Source of the DNA: Thermoanaerobaculia bacterium
GTDB taxonomy: Bacteria; Acidobacteriota; Thermoanaerobaculia; JALWYX01
DNA length: 35,823 nucleotides
Direction of reading: 5' to 3'
Assembly (NCBI GenBank): GCA_027078415.1
Contig: JALWYX010000026.1
Location: 1 to 35,823 of the forward strand
Made by a program: the position numbers and the translations under genes. Under the pieces are notes generated by a model. The model was not told the DNA's origin and did not search any database. It saw only the letters and a program-made list of their open reading frames with translations. The first letter of the stretch is position 1. Each line of letters starts with the position of its first letter. This document shows positions 18,695 through 28,629 of the stretch, piece after piece.

Positions 18695-19284
18695 TTTCTT
18701 TCCTTCAGCAAAAACAAAATCTTTTTTGTAATATCTTCAATTTTCCCAGTTGCATCTACATTATTCAAAAGTCCTTTATCCTCGTAATATGCCACAACAG
18801 GTCTGGTTTGTCTAGTATAAACGTTCAAACGTTGTTCTACAATCTCTATACGATCATCGTTCCTTCCCCTTTTAAGAAGTCTTTCTACCAGTTCACTACG
18901 GGGAACGTCTAAAAATACAACTCTATCTATGAAAAATCCTAATTTTTTCAATAAGTTATCAAGAAAGCGTGCTTGCTCCAGAGTTCGTGGGTAACCGTCT
19001 AGTATAAAACCATTCCTTACATCGTCCTGTTGTAACCTAGAAGCTAAAACCTCAGCCATGATCTCATCACTAACCAACTGCCCGCTATCTACTATATCTT
19101 TTACTTTATTACCCAACTCATCACCTCTCGCTATCGCCTCCCTTAGCATATCACCAGTAGATATTAGAGGGATACCCAATTCTTGAGACAACAACTTACC
19201 CTGCGTTCCTTTACCAGCACCTGGTGGTCCAAACAATATAAAAACCCTCTTTTTACCTTCCGCCACTTCTCCTAATTCTTCCAC
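18691..19284 (-). CDS. adk: Adenylate kinase, short-LID form
   Basis: Converts ATP + AMP to 2 ADP. The P-loop GPPGAGKGTQ lies at 19-28, with STGDMLREAIARGDELG and GFILDGYPRTLEQA following. The LID is short: RLLKRGRNDDR runs straight into the IEIVEQRLNVY helix with no zinc-type insertion, giving about 190 residues instead of about 215. The start is uncertain. The GTG at 19284 gives an unusual extra dozen residues before the first strand and overlaps secY by 32 bases. A GTG at 19266 has AGGAG only 2 bases away. Confidence 0.94.
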   Translation of the reverse strand: MEELGEVAEGKKRVFILFGPPGAGKGTQGKLLSQELGIPLISTGDMLREAIARGDELGNKVKDIVDSGQLVSDEIMAEVLASRLQQDDVRNGFILDGYPRTLEQARFLDNLLKKLGFFIDRVVFLDVPRSELVERLLKRGRNDDRIEIVEQRLNVYTRQTRPVVAYYEDKGLLNNVDATGKIEDITKKILFLLKERK

Positions 19285-20638
19285 GCTTCATAAAGCCTTC
19301 ATAGTTTCTCATAACCAGATGACTCTCAAGCTGCTGGAGAAAATCCATCACCACACCTACTACTATAAGAAGGGAAGTTCCTCCAAAATAGAAATTTATT
19401 CCCAGACCATTTAAAACCCAAGATGGTAGAAATTCAGCAAAAAATTCTCCTACCCCCGGCAAGGCATCCAGTCTGACTCCAGCCAAAAGAAAATCAGGCA
19501 ATACGGAAACAACAGCCAAATAAAGAGATCCTATAAAAGTAAGTCTAGTAAGAACTTCATCCAGATACTCTGCAGTCCTTTTACCCGTTCTTTTTCCAGG
19601 TATAAACCCTCCATACTTACGTAGATTATCCGATAAATCGTTAGGATTATAGATAATCGATACATAGAAGAAAGAGAAAAAGATTATCAAAATTACATAC
19701 AACAAGTAGTAAAGGGGTTGTCCCCATCTTAACATGTCGGCAAATGTTTGCATCCAATCAACATTTGGAAAGAAACTCAATATTGTCTGAGGTACCATGA
19801 CTACTGAGCTAGCAAATATAACGGGTATAACACCTCCTGGGTTAACTCTAAGGGGTAAATAAGTGCTTTGGCCGCCATATATTCTCCTACCCATAACACG
19901 TTTTGCGTATTGTACAGGAATTCTGCGATGAGATTTTTCCATATAAACAACAAATGCAACAACCACCAACATAAAAATGCCTAAAATGAGTGTACCTATT
20001 ATATTCAGACTTCCTTGTATAACTTTACCAACTGTATCAACTATTGCAGGGATAAGACCAACAACTATGCTAGCAAATATAAGTAAAGATATGCCGTTAC
20101 CTACTCCTCTCTCTGTAATCTGTTCACCTAACCACATAACAAATACGGCGCCCGTGGTAAGTGAAATGACAGTTATCAGCCTAAATCCCCATCCAGGATT
20201 AATAACCAAAGAGCCTTGGTTAGAAGTTATCCTTTCAAGCCAAATAGATATACCAAATGATTGAATAACAGATATAATTACTGTTCCATATCTTGTATAG
20301 CGTGTAATTATTCGTCTTCCTAATTCACCTTCTTTAGATAACCTTTCCAAATAAGGCCAAACAACAGTAAGAAGTTGCATTATGATCGATGAGGTTATAT
20401 AAGGCATTATTCCCAAAGTAAACAAAGCTGCTCTACCTAAACTACCACCGGTAAATGTATTAACAAATCCTAAAATAGACCCCTGCTGTCCTGTGAGAAA
20501 ACCTTGCATAGCTTCAAGGTTGATTCCAGGCAACGTTATATAACTACCCAATCTGTAGACAAAAAGCACCAACAGAGTAAAAACCATTCTTTTTCTGAGG
20601 TCTGGGATTCGCCAAACACCACTCCAGCTCTCAAGCAC
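19253..20638 (-). CDS. secY: Preprotein translocase channel subunit SecY
   Basis: 461 residues with about ten hydrophobic membrane segments. It forms the Sec channel in the inner membrane. The first helix region ([11 protein letters not shown]), the plug/second helix region ([20 protein letters not shown]), [19 protein letters not shown] and [16 protein letters not shown] are typical. The basic tail [12 protein letters not shown] overlaps adk. The GTG start overlaps the rplO stop by 8 bases. secE and secG are not in the window. Confidence 0.98.
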   Translation of the reverse strand: MLESWSGVWRIPDLRKRMVFTLLVLFVYRLGSYITLPGINLEAMQGFLTGQQGSILGFVNTFTGGSLGRAALFTLGIMPYITSSIIMQLLTVVWPYLERLSKEGELGRRIITRYTRYGTVIISVIQSFGISIWLERITSNQGSLVINPGWGFRLITVISLTTGAVFVMWLGEQITERGVGNGISLLIFASIVVGLIPAIVDTVGKVIQGSLNIIGTLILGIFMLVVVAFVVYMEKSHRRIPVQYAKRVMGRRIYGGQSTYLPLRVNPGGVIPVIFASSVVMVPQTILSFFPNVDWMQTFADMLRWGQPLYYLLYVILIIFFSFFYVSIIYNPNDLSDNLRKYGGFIPGKRTGKRTAEYLDEVLTRLTFIGSLYLAVVSVLPDFLLAGVRLDALPGVGEFFAEFLPSWVLNGLGINFYFGGTSLLIVVGVVMDFLQQLESHLVMRNYEGFMKRGRIRRSGGR

Positions 20639-21086
20639 TTTCTACTACCTCCCACTTTCCTCCTGCAGCTTCTATCTTTCTTTGTGCAGATTTACTGAAT
20701 TTATGGGCTATTATAAGAATAGGATAATTAAGCTCTCCTTCTCCAAGGACCTTGATAGGCAAGTTTTTTTTAACCAATCCCAGTTCCTTCATAATTTCTG
20801 GAGAAAGAACTTCTACAGTATCATCTATCTTTCGGGATATATCTCGCAAATTAACTATAGCGTATTCTATACGAAACAGTTTGTTAGAAAACCCTCTTTT
20901 AGGTAGTCTGCGCACTAGAGGCATCTGCCCTCCTTCAAAATACCATCGTCTGCTGTAACCGGAGCGAGATTTTTGCCCCTTATGGCCCCTACCTGCAGTC
21001 TTTCCCCATCCGGAGCCTGGACCTCTACCAACTCTCTTACGTCTCTTCTTACTACCAGGAGCAGGCTTTAGATCATGAAGTTTCAT
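20631..21086 (-). CDS. rplO: 50S ribosomal protein L15
   Basis: 151 residues from [20 protein letters not shown]. The glycine- and arginine-rich N-terminal tail ([20 protein letters not shown]) is diagnostic. I use the ATG at 21086: GGAGG lies 9 bases upstream, whereas the TTG at 21104 would place that site inside the gene. The start overlaps rpmD by 14 bases. Confidence 0.97.
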   Translation of the reverse strand: MKLHDLKPAPGSKKRRKRVGRGPGSGWGKTAGRGHKGQKSRSGYSRRWYFEGGQMPLVRRLPKRGFSNKLFRIEYAIVNLRDISRKIDDTVEVLSPEIMKELGLVKKNLPIKVLGEGELNYPILIIAHKFSKSAQRKIEAAGGKWEVVESA

Positions 21087-21270
21087 CTCTTCTCTCCTCC
21101 ACAATTTTTACCAAATGAGGTACTTTCCTGATCATACCCCTAACAGAAGGTGTATCTGGTAAAACTACCTTATGCCTAATCCTTCGCAAACCCAATCCTT
21201 TCACAATAGCGCGCTGCCAATAAGGTCTTCCTATAACACTCCTTACTTGCTCTACAACTATCTTACCCAT
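21073..21270 (-). CDS. rpmD: 50S ribosomal protein L30
   Basis: 65 residues. [18 protein letters not shown] and [21 protein letters not shown] match the short bacterial L30, which is absent in some lineages. It sits between rpsE and rplO as in the standard spc operon. Confidence 0.96.
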   Translation of the reverse strand: MGKIVVEQVRSVIGRPYWQRAIVKGLGLRRIRHKVVLPDTPSVRGMIRKVPHLVKIVEERRDETS

Positions 21271-21278
21271 CTTTCACC

Positions 21279-21779
21279 TCATTTATCGTCCTTACCTTGT
21301 CCCGCCGCTAGCAACTTACGCTGTTGCTCGTGTGACCTTATTTGTGAAATACCGTCGAAAACGGCCTTCACAACGTTTTGAGGATTAGCGCTACCTAAGG
21401 ATTTAGTAAGAATATCTTGAATACCAGCACATTCCATAACAGCCCTAACAGCTCCTCCCGCTATAACTCCAGTACCTGGAGAAGCAGGTTTCATAACAAC
21501 CAAACCAGCGCCAAAATGTCCTAACACTTCATGAGGAATAGTATTACCTTCCATAGGCACAGTAACTAAATTCTTCTTCGCACGCATAGACGCCTTTTTA
21601 ATCGCAGCAGGAACTTCGCGGGCTTTTCCTAACCCATAGCCAACTTTTCCCTTCCTGTTACCTACAACCACCAAAGCAGAAAAAGAAAAATTTTTACCTC
21701 CTTTTACTACCTTAGTAACTCTTCGCACTTGTACCACTTTTTCAACAAATTCTTCCTGATTCCCAAATTCCTCAACCAT
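21279..21779 (-). CDS. rpsE: 30S ribosomal protein S5
   Basis: 166 residues. The [21 protein letters not shown] segment, which begins at residue 26, contains the loop where spectinomycin-resistance changes occur in E. coli. [22 protein letters not shown] marks the C-terminal domain. It is 18 bases after rplR. Confidence 0.98.
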   Translation of the reverse strand: MVEEFGNQEEFVEKVVQVRRVTKVVKGGKNFSFSALVVVGNRKGKVGYGLGKAREVPAAIKKASMRAKKNLVTVPMEGNTIPHEVLGHFGAGLVVMKPASPGTGVIAGGAVRAVMECAGIQDILTKSLGSANPQNVVKAVFDGISQIRSHEQQRKLLAAGQGKDDK

Positions 21780-21797
21780 AATTATCCCTCTCTTTAA

Positions 21798-22184
21798 TTA
21801 GAACTGCAGACCTGCTTTTCTAGCACCTTCTGCTACAGCTTTAACTCTACCGTGATATATATACCCACTCCTATCAAAAACAACCTTTTTTATCCCCTTA
21901 GCAAGAGCCCTTTTACCAATAGTTTCTCCTACGAGGGTAGCCGCTGCTATCGATTTATTGCTTCCCTGTACCTTATTCCGAAGCTCAGGTTCCAAAGTAG
22001 AAGCAGCAACTAATGTAAAACCTCTTTCGTCGTCCACTATCTGAGCATATATATACCTTAGGCTCTTGTATACGCACAATCTAGGACGTTCTGAAGTACC
22101 AAATACCTTTTTTCTTATTCTCCAATGCACTTTTTTTCTACGTTCTCTCTTCTTTTCTATTCTCTTTTTCAAAACATCACTCAT
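21798..22184 (-). CDS. rplR: 50S ribosomal protein L18
   Basis: 128 residues. 5S rRNA-binding protein with a basic N-terminal tail ([20 protein letters not shown]) and the [20 protein letters not shown] core. It ends [17 protein letters not shown] as is typical. Confidence 0.97.
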   Translation of the reverse strand: MSDVLKKRIEKKRERRKKVHWRIRKKVFGTSERPRLCVYKSLRYIYAQIVDDERGFTLVAASTLEPELRNKVQGSNKSIAAATLVGETIGKRALAKGIKKVVFDRSGYIYHGRVKAVAEGARKAGLQF

Positions 22185-22198
22185 AGCTCTTACTCTCC

Positions 22199-22765
22199 CT
22201 ATTTAGCAGCTCCCTTTGTGGGTCTCAAATGTGAAATATCTTCCCCTTTATACATTATCCCTTTAACGTTTCTACCTCCTCCATATAAGAAAGGATAAAG
22301 AGGTCTAAATCTCCTTATTATAGCTGCTACTTGACCAACTTTTTGTTTGTTTACTCCTTCAACTTTAATAGAAGTACCACCTGTAACTACAACATTAACG
22401 TCTTCTGGAACCTCATACACAACTTCGTGTGAATATCCTAAACTCAAGGTAAGAGTTTTTCCGCTAATTTGGGCTCTGTACCCTTTGCCATGCAATTCCA
22501 ACTCCTTTACAAATCCCTCCGTTACACCTTTTACAGCGTTAGCTATCAGCGCGCGTACAAGCCCATGAAAAGCCTTAAACCTTCTACCTTCATATTCCCT
22601 TTCTACTCTTATAACTCCTTCTTCCTCATCTATAACTACGCGAATACCACTCACTATACGTTCTTTAACCTCACCCTTAGGACCTTTTATCGATATTTCA
22701 TTACCACTTAAAGACACTCGCACACCTTTAGGGATTCGTACAGGGATTTTACCTATTCTTGACAT
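22199..22765 (-). CDS. rplF: 50S ribosomal protein L6 with extended C-terminal loop
   Basis: 188 residues. [20 protein letters not shown] and [11 protein letters not shown] (92-102) identify L6. The usual C-terminal motif is PEPYKGKGIRY. Here residues 155-172 read [18 protein letters not shown], an apparent insertion of about six residues that replaces the conserved PEPYKGKG with a glycine-rich loop. The C-terminal domain of L6 lies near the factor-binding site and the sarcin-ricin loop, so the change touches a functional surface (inference). Confidence 0.96.
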   Translation of the reverse strand: MSRIGKIPVRIPKGVRVSLSGNEISIKGPKGEVKERIVSGIRVVIDEEEGVIRVEREYEGRRFKAFHGLVRALIANAVKGVTEGFVKELELHGKGYRAQISGKTLTLSLGYSHEVVYEVPEDVNVVVTGGTSIKVEGVNKQKVGQVAAIIRRFRPLYPFLYGGGRNVKGIMYKGEDISHLRPTKGAAK

Positions 22766-22779
22766 AACCTATCCTCCCC

Positions 22780-23178
22780 TCAATACACTTCGCAGATAAC
22801 CTCACCACCTAGCCGTTGTTTTCTAGCTTCCTTGTCAGTCATAATTCCTCTAGAAGTGGAAATTATAGCTATTCCCTGCCCTCTAAGAACCGGTTTTAAC
22901 TCTTTAACTCTTTTATACACTCTTCTCCCAGGCTTACTTACCTTTCTTATTGCCCTTATAACCGGTATACCTTCATCTGTGTATTTTAAAGAGATAACTA
23001 TCTCTTTTTTTACACCGTTTTCTTCAATTTCTACCCCATTTACAAATCCTTCCTGCCAAAGTATTCGTGCAATACTTTCTTTCATCTTAGAAGCTGGAAT
23101 TTTTACTTTAGCGTGATGCGCTAAAAGAGCGTTACGAATCCTGCTTATCATATCAGCTATAGGATCTGTCATAGACAT
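22780..23178 (-). CDS. rpsH: 30S ribosomal protein S8
   Basis: 132 residues. It starts SMTDPIADMISRIRNAL and ends TSRGIMTDKEARKQRLGGEV, as expected for this primary 16S rRNA binder. The E. coli homologue also represses the spc operon. The ATG at 23178 has GGAGGT 8 bases upstream. Confidence 0.98.
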   Translation of the reverse strand: MSMTDPIADMISRIRNALLAHHAKVKIPASKMKESIARILWQEGFVNGVEIEENGVKKEIVISLKYTDEGIPVIRAIRKVSKPGRRVYKRVKELKPVLRGQGIAIISTSRGIMTDKEARKQRLGGEVICEVY

Positions 23179-23195
23179 CTTTGCTTACCTCCAAT

Positions 23196-23381
23196 TTACC
23201 AACTGGCTTTACGAACTCCTGGTATATACCCTTCAAGCGCCAACTGACGAAAGCATATTCTACATAACTCAAATTTTCTAAGATATCCTCTCGGTCTCCC
23301 GCACCTCTTGCATCTATTTCTATATCTCACCTTAAACTTAGGTTTCTTGTATAACTTTGCCATCTTAGCTTTAGTAGCCAT
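23196..23381 (-). CDS. rpsZ: 30S ribosomal protein S14, zinc-binding type (type Z)
   Basis: 61 residues, the short S14 with a CKRC...CRIC zinc knuckle. I start at the ATG at 23381 ([18 protein letters not shown]), which has GGAGGT about 7 bases upstream. Longer readings add an implausible hydrophobic lead. The gene follows rplE by 13 bases. Confidence 0.97.
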   Translation of the reverse strand: MATKAKMAKLYKKPKFKVRYRNRCKRCGRPRGYLRKFELCRICFRQLALEGYIPGVRKASW

Positions 23382-23394
23382 AAAATACACCTCC

Positions 23395-23949
23395 CTATCG
23401 AGCAAAAGGCATACCCAGAGCCTCAAGTAATGCCATAGCTTCTTCGTCCGTTCTAGCAGTAGTAGTTATAGATATATTGAGACCTTTGTTATAGTTAACT
23501 TTGTTGTAATCAACCTCAGGAAAAACTAGATGATCCTCTATCCCCAAATTGTAGTTTCCTCTTCCATCAAAACTGCTCCTAGATACACCTCTGAAATCTC
23601 TGACACGGGGAAGAGCTATAGTTATTAGTTTATCGAAGAAATCCCACATTCTTTGACGTCTGAGAGTAACTTTAACGCCAACAGGCATACCCTTTCGTAT
23701 TTTAAATCCGGCGATAGCCTTCCTAGCTCTCGTTATGCACGGCCTCTGACCTGCTATAACGGCCAATTCTTCTAGTCCTTCCTCGATAATTTTAAAATTT
23801 CTAGCGCCTTCCCCCAATCCCATATTAAGAGTAATTTTAGCAATTTTAGGGACTTCCATTACATTTTTATACCCAAACTCTTTCATAAGTTTAGGTACTA
23901 CCTCTTCCTTATACCGTTTATACAACCTGGGTATATATTTTTCAGCCAT
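23395..23949 (-). CDS. rplE: 50S ribosomal protein L5
   Basis: 184 residues. It binds 5S rRNA and contacts P-site tRNA. Hallmarks are [37 protein letters not shown] and [10 protein letters not shown] choose the ATG at 23949 over a TTG at 23955, because AAGGAG lies 8 bases before the ATG and only 2 before the TTG. Confidence 0.97.
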   Translation of the reverse strand: MAEKYIPRLYKRYKEEVVPKLMKEFGYKNVMEVPKIAKITLNMGLGEGARNFKIIEEGLEELAVIAGQRPCITRARKAIAGFKIRKGMPVGVKVTLRRQRMWDFFDKLITIALPRVRDFRGVSRSSFDGRGNYNLGIEDHLVFPEVDYNKVNYNKGLNISITTTARTDEEAMALLEALGMPFAR

Positions 23950-23961
23950 AGCCAACTCTCC

Positions 23962-24291
23962 TTAAGGAAAAACAGATTCACATTTTTTACACACACGCAT
24001 TACTTCTTTAGGGCCAACTTTCTTACGCCCTACTCTAACGGCTTTCCCACAATCTGGACATATAATTTTGACGTTTGAAACATGTATAGGTGCTTCTTTC
24101 TCAAGAACACCACCTTTTATATTTTTCTGGGGATTAGGTCTTGTATGCTTTTTGATAAAATTTATCCCCTCTACTATTACTCTCATTTTAGAGGGCAAAA
24201 CTTTTAGAACCTTTCCGGTTTTCCCTCTATCTTTACCTGCTATTATCAAAACGTTATCTCCTTTTTTAACTTTCAATTTTACTTTTTTCAT
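23962..24291 (-). CDS. rplX: 50S ribosomal protein L24
   Basis: 109 residues. The KOW motif is at KKGDNVLIIAGKDRGKTGKV. The C-terminus has paired cysteines (CPDC and CKKC), a zinc-ribbon-like extension present in some L24s. The ATG shares one base with the rplN stop codon. Confidence 0.96.
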   Translation of the reverse strand: MKKVKLKVKKGDNVLIIAGKDRGKTGKVLKVLPSKMRVIVEGINFIKKHTRPNPQKNIKGGVLEKEAPIHVSNVKIICPDCGKAVRVGRKKVGPKEVMRVCKKCESVFP

Positions 24292-24659
24292 TACAACACC
24301 TCTGGAGCCAAAGAGATAATTTTCATAAATTTCTTTTCTCGCAATTCACGTGCAACAGGACCAAAAACCCTAGTGCCTACAGGTTCCCTGTCATCCTTTA
24401 TGATAACGGCAGAGTTCCTGTCAAACCTTATATAGCTACCGTCTTTCCTTCTTATAGGGAATTTAGTTCTCACAATAACCGCTTTTACTACTTGTCCTTT
24501 TTTAACGTTTCCATGAGGTGCGGCCTCTTTTACAGAGGCAGAAATTATATCTCCGACGTAAGCGTATTTACTTCCGGAACGACCTCTGACTCTTATACAC
24601 GCAATTTTTTTTGCACCGGAGTTATCAGCAATATCGAGTATCGTTCCCATCTGAATCAT
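24291..24659 (-). CDS. rplN: 50S ribosomal protein L14
   Basis: 122 residues. [17 protein letters not shown] and [19 protein letters not shown] are diagnostic. The ATG has AAGGAG 8 bases upstream. It forms bridge contacts with the 30S subunit in known structures. Confidence 0.98.
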   Translation of the reverse strand: MIQMGTILDIADNSGAKKIACIRVRGRSGSKYAYVGDIISASVKEAAPHGNVKKGQVVKAVIVRTKFPIRRKDGSYIRFDRNSAVIIKDDREPVGTRVFGPVARELREKKFMKIISLAPEVL

Positions 24660-24661
24660 TT

Positions 24662-24922
24662 TTAAATCTCCTTTCTTCTTTCTATAATCTCAACAACTCT
24701 CCACCGCTTAAGTTTCGAGAGGGGTCTAGATGAGACAATTTTTACAATATCCCCTACTTTACAACTGTTATCTTCGTCATGAGCGTAAAACTTTTTACGT
24801 TTTTTAACCTGACGATGATAGAGAGGATGCATTTTTAAACGTTCAACAACTACTACAACTGTCTTATCCATCTTGTCGCTAACCACTTTTCCAACGAGAG
24901 TTTGTCTATTTCTGCCCGCCAT
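24662..24922 (-). CDS. rpsQ: 30S ribosomal protein S17
   Basis: 86 residues, OB fold. [20 protein letters not shown] and [15 protein letters not shown] are typical. It overlaps rpmC by 17 bases. Confidence 0.97.
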   Translation of the reverse strand: MAGRNRQTLVGKVVSDKMDKTVVVVVERLKMHPLYHRQVKKRKKFYAHDEDNSCKVGDIVKIVSSRPLSKLKRWRVVEIIERRKEI

Positions 24923-25115
24923 TTCTTTCGATCTCCTTTTCTCTTATAACAGTAAGAATACGCGCTAGATCTTTTTTCAAGTTTCTATAATCAGCTGGAC
25001 TTTCCAGACTTCCCATAGCTTTCTGCATACGCATAGCAAACAACTTTTGTCTTACCTCTGTCTCTTTTGCTCTCAAGGCTTCTACGCTAAGTTCACGAAG
25101 ATCTTTTGCTTTCAT
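24906..25115 (-). CDS. rpmC: 50S ribosomal protein L29
   Basis: 69 residues forming two long helices near the exit tunnel. [17 protein letters not shown] and the [15 protein letters not shown] helix identify it. It lies between rplP and rpsQ, the standard S10 order. Confidence 0.97.
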   Translation of the reverse strand: MKAKDLRELSVEALRAKETEVRQKLFAMRMQKAMGSLESPADYRNLKKDLARILTVIREKEIERNGGQK

Positions 25116-25130
25116 AAAAGACCTCCTTTT

Positions 25131-25556
25131 CTACTTAAGCTCCACGCTACGACTCACCAATCTAGTTTTAATACCCAGCTTATAGCTAGCCAAACGAAGA
25201 GCTTCAAAAGCTAGCTCTTTTGAAACTCCTTCTATCTCATAAATAATTCTTCCAGGTTTAACTACAGCGTACCAATGGTCTACATTACCCTTACCTTTAC
25301 CCATTCTAGTCTCGAGAGGTTTTTTAGTATAAGGTCTATCGGGGAAAATTCTTATCCACATCTTGCCACCTTTTCTAACTTTACGAGAAATAGCTATCCT
25401 GGCAGCCTCTATCTGTCTAGCAGTTATCCAACCTGCTTCTAAAGCTTGTAAACCGTACTCTCCAAATGCCAGCGTAGTAGCACCTTTGGATCTACCTTTC
25501 AGCTTGCCCCTGTGCAACTTACGATACTTCACCTTTTTAGGCATAAGAAGTGACAT
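25131..25556 (-). CDS. rplP: 50S ribosomal protein L16
   Basis: 141 residues. [33 protein letters not shown]-like [14 protein letters not shown] and [19 protein letters not shown] identify it. The ATG at 25556, which gives MSLLMPKK, has GGAGG 7 bases upstream and is kept. Confidence 0.97.
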   Translation of the reverse strand: MSLLMPKKVKYRKLHRGKLKGRSKGATTLAFGEYGLQALEAGWITARQIEAARIAISRKVRKGGKMWIRIFPDRPYTKKPLETRMGKGKGNVDHWYAVVKPGRIIYEIEGVSKELAFEALRLASYKLGIKTRLVSRSVELK

Positions 25557-25571
25557 AGCTACTCCTCCAAT

Positions 25572-26219
25572 CTAACTTTTTATAACACGTTCTCTAAGAA
25601 GGTCTCCTTTATATATCCAAACCTTTACACCTATAACACCGTACGTGGTAAAAGCTTCGGCAAACCCGTAATCTACATCGGCTTTCAAAGTTTGCAAAGG
25701 CAGTCTACCTTCTTGGTACCACTCGGTCCTAGCAATTTCAGCACCGCCAAGCCTACCGGAAACCATAACTTTCATCCCTTTTATTCCGTACCTAAATGCA
25801 GATTCCATCGACCTCTTCATAGCCCTACGAAAAGATACCCTTCTTTCTAGCTGGTTAGCTATATTTTGCGCCACCAACTGCGCATCGATTTCAGGTCTAG
25901 CTATCTCTTGTATATTTATTTGAACCGGAAAACCCAATCTCTGAGCCAGTTCTGTTCTCAGTTTTTCTACCCCAGCTCCTTTTCTACCTATAACTACCCC
26001 CGGACGTGCAGTAAATATAGTAACTCTCATTCTATCGGAAGCTCTATCTATCTGGATTTCGCTAACAGCAGCGTGCTTGAAACGTTTTTTTAATTCATCT
26101 CTAAGCTTTAGATCTTCTTGAAGAAATTTAGCATAATCGTTACCTTCCGCGTACCATCTCGAATGCCATCCTCTATTATAACCTATTCTAAATCCATAAG
26201 GATGTACCTTCTGTCCCAT
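25572..26219 (-). CDS. rpsC: 30S ribosomal protein S3
   Basis: 215 residues. It starts [20 protein letters not shown], has the KH-domain loop [16 protein letters not shown], and the C-terminal [13 protein letters not shown]-like region [20 protein letters not shown]. It forms part of the mRNA entry channel. Confidence 0.98.
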   Translation of the reverse strand: MGQKVHPYGFRIGYNRGWHSRWYAEGNDYAKFLQEDLKLRDELKKRFKHAAVSEIQIDRASDRMRVTIFTARPGVVIGRKGAGVEKLRTELAQRLGFPVQINIQEIARPEIDAQLVAQNIANQLERRVSFRRAMKRSMESAFRYGIKGMKVMVSGRLGGAEIARTEWYQEGRLPLQTLKADVDYGFAEAFTTYGVIGVKVWIYKGDLLRERVIKS

Positions 26220-26220
26220 A

Positions 26221-26565
26221 CTACCTCCTCTTAGACAACTTGACAGTAACGTGAGATGTTCTTTTTAAAATTCTATGAGCCCTACCCATAGGAGCTGGAC
26301 GAAACCTTTTCAGCATAGGTCCTTGGTCCACAAAAATCTCCTTTATATACAACTCCCCTACATCTATTAGCTCCCATCTATTTTCCGCATTAGCTATAGC
26401 GGATTTTATCAACTTAGCTATAGGAGTAGCTGCTTTTTTCTTAAGAAAGCGAAGAGTAGTAAGAGCATCTTCAACACTTTTACCCCGTATAAGATCTGCT
26501 ACAAGACGCATCTTACGAGGCGACATTCTATAATAACGTAGCTTTGCAACAACTTCATCACCCAT
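26221..26565 (-). CDS. rplV: 50S ribosomal protein L22
   Basis: 114 residues. The [20 protein letters not shown] helix and the beta-hairpin [20 protein letters not shown], which lines the exit tunnel, are clear. The stop and the rpsC start are one base apart. Confidence 0.98.
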   Translation of the reverse strand: MGDEVVAKLRYYRMSPRKMRLVADLIRGKSVEDALTTLRFLKKKAATPIAKLIKSAIANAENRWELIDVGELYIKEIFVDQGPMLKRFRPAPMGRAHRILKRTSHVTVKLSKRR

Positions 26566-26570
26566 AGCTT

Positions 26571-26852
26571 CTACCTCTTAGCTTTTTTCTCCTTTTGTCC
26601 CGCATGACCCCTGAAGGTACGCGTAGGTGCAAACTCACCCAGCTTATGACCAACCATACTTTCACTTATATAAATAGGTATAAACTTCATACCGTTATGA
26701 ACAGCTATAGTATGCCCTATCATCTCTGGAGTAATAGTAGATCTCCTAGACCAGGTTTTTATAACCTTCTTCTTCCCAGATTCGTTTAATGCCCTTATCT
26801 TTTTTATCAAATGATCGTCCACAAAAAAACCTTTTTTTAAAGACCTACCCAT
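26571..26852 (-). CDS. rpsS: 30S ribosomal protein S19
   Basis: 93 residues. [35 protein letters not shown] and [14 protein letters not shown] are typical of this 30S head protein. Confidence 0.98.
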   Translation of the reverse strand: MGRSLKKGFFVDDHLIKKIRALNESGKKKVIKTWSRRSTITPEMIGHTIAVHNGMKFIPIYISESMVGHKLGEFAPTRTFRGHAGQKEKKAKR

Positions 26853-26861
26853 CTAAGCACC

Positions 26862-27689
26862 TCATTTTTTACTTCTGCGTTTCACGATAAATTTATCGGT
26901 TCTTTTATTTCTCCTAGTTTTAAAACCCTTAGCAAGCTTTCCCCATGGAGAACAAGGGTGTCTGCCACCGCTAGTTCTACCTTCACCACCACCCATTGGA
27001 TGGTCTACAGGATTCATAGAAACTCCTCTGTTATGTGGTCTTCTCCCTAACCACCGTGCACGTCCAGCTTTACCTAAAGAGACATTTTCATGGTCCAGAT
27101 TACTAACTTGTCCTATAGTAGCATAACACTTCAAGGAAATTTTCCTAATTTCACTTGAAGGTAATTTAACCAAAGCATAATTTCCCTCTTTAGCAAGTAT
27201 AACAGCGCTTGAGCCAGCAGCACGCACCAACTGTCCACCTTTACCAGGCCTAAGCTCTATATTATGAATAGCAACCCCCATAGGAATATTAGCAAGAGGC
27301 AAAGCGTTTCCCGTTCGTATAGGAACATCAGGACCAGATATTATTCTATCACCTACTTTTATACCGTGCGGAGCTAATATATACCTTTTCTCTCCATCAA
27401 TATAACTAATCAACGCTATAAAAGCGGACCTATTAGGGTCATACTCAATAGTTTCTACCTTGCCCTCTATCCCATGTTTATTGCGTTTAAAATCGATTAT
27501 CCTGTATCTTCTTTTATGTCCTCCTCCCCTAAATCTAACCGTTATCCAACCCTGATTGTTTCTACCTGATATCCTCTTTTTACCAACTACTAGCGGCTTA
27601 TAAGGCTTAGAAACTGTCAATTCTTCGAAAGTCAAATAGGTAATAAAACGTGTAGACGGGGTAATAGGTTTAAGCTTTCTTATACCCAT
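26862..27689 (-). CDS. rplB: 50S ribosomal protein L2
   Basis: 275 residues, normal length. [20 protein letters not shown] and the conserved [15 protein letters not shown] segment near the peptidyl-transferase centre are present, with the key His of VDHP retained. The C-terminus is basic. Confidence 0.98.
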   Translation of the reverse strand: MGIRKLKPITPSTRFITYLTFEELTVSKPYKPLVVGKKRISGRNNQGWITVRFRGGGHKRRYRIIDFKRNKHGIEGKVETIEYDPNRSAFIALISYIDGEKRYILAPHGIKVGDRIISGPDVPIRTGNALPLANIPMGVAIHNIELRPGKGGQLVRAAGSSAVILAKEGNYALVKLPSSEIRKISLKCYATIGQVSNLDHENVSLGKAGRARWLGRRPHNRGVSMNPVDHPMGGGEGRTSGGRHPCSPWGKLAKGFKTRRNKRTDKFIVKRRSKK

Positions 27690-27701
27690 AACGAGTCTCC
27701 T

Positions 27702-28007
27702 TTACTCCAATGCGTCAAAGAAATCTTTTAACGCCTTATTATTGCTATCTGGAGCTAGTTTCACATACGCTTTCTTCCAATTTCTAGTTTTGCCTACTAT
27801 AAAACCTCTTCTCCTCTTTTTACCATTCACATTGAGTATCCTAACCTTTTCAACTTTTACACCAGGAAACATTTTCTCTACAGCATTCTTTACTAAATGT
27901 TTATTTGCTCTCCTATCCACTTCAAAAGCAACCGTTCTAACGCTCTCAGACAGATTCAGCACTTTTTCAGTGTACAAGTGTCTTATTATGACATCTTCCA
28001 ATTTCAT
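27702..28007 (-). CDS. rplW: 50S ribosomal protein L23
   Basis: 101 residues. RHLYTEKVLNLSE at the start and the basic loop NVNGKKRRRGFIVGKTRNWK are typical. At the tunnel exit it docks trigger factor and SRP in known systems. It overlaps rplD by 4 bases. Confidence 0.97.
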   Translation of the reverse strand: MKLEDVIIRHLYTEKVLNLSESVRTVAFEVDRRANKHLVKNAVEKMFPGVKVEKVRILNVNGKKRRRGFIVGKTRNWKKAYVKLAPDSNNKALKDFFDALE

Positions 28008-28627
28008 TTTACAAGAACCTCCACAAGCTTCCTTACAGCATCTTTAGAAATAATTAATTTAGGCAACTTAACTACATCATAGGTATGAAGCTTTAAAGTC
28101 TCTCTAGCTTCAACTCTCGGATTATTACGTGCAGCCAGAAAAAGATTTCTATTCTCAGAAGAATCAACGAGCAACAGCTTTCCCTCAAGACCAACCTCTT
28201 TTAAACGTTTGTCCAATAATTTAGTTTTGTAACTATCTATCTCGAGAGATTCCATAATTATTAGATTCTCTTCACGCAACCTTTGAGCTAATGCCGATTT
28301 AAGGGCATTCTTTTTTTCCCTTACCGTAACATTTTTCTCGTAACTCCTAGGTTTAGGACCGTGGACAGTACCTCCTTTTCTCCACAAAGGGGTACGTATA
28401 CTACCTACTCGGGCTCTCCCTGTTCCCTTTTGTCTCCAGGGTTTCCTACCGGAACCTCTAACTTCACCCCTTCTCTTAGTGCTATGAGTACCTCTGCGCA
28501 ATTTATCTAGATAAGCTCTAACTACTTGATGGATAAGATGAGGTTTATAAGGATAGTTAAAAATTTCTTCCGGCAGCTCTATATCTCCAACCTCTTTCAA
28601 ATGCCAATCAACAACTTTAACTCGCAT
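28004..28627 (-). CDS. rplD: 50S ribosomal protein L4
   Basis: 207 residues. The long tunnel loop carries TKRRGEVRGSGRKPWRQKGT and GRARVGSIRTPLWRKGGTVH. E. coli L4 also represses its S10 operon through a leader. Only 10 bases separate fusA and rpsJ here, so no such leader exists at that point. Confidence 0.98.
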   Translation of the reverse strand: MRVKVVDWHLKEVGDIELPEEIFNYPYKPHLIHQVVRAYLDKLRRGTHSTKRRGEVRGSGRKPWRQKGTGRARVGSIRTPLWRKGGTVHGPKPRSYEKNVTVREKKNALKSALAQRLREENLIIMESLEIDSYKTKLLDKRLKEVGLEGKLLLVDSSENRNLFLAARNNPRVEARETLKLHTYDVVKLPKLIISKDAVRKLVEVLVK

Positions 28628-28629
28628 AT

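Noticed and set aside
23382-23426. Longer S14 N-terminus starting at 23426
   Set aside because: The extra residues are unlike S14, overlap rplE, and the ATG at 23381 has an ideal ribosome binding site.
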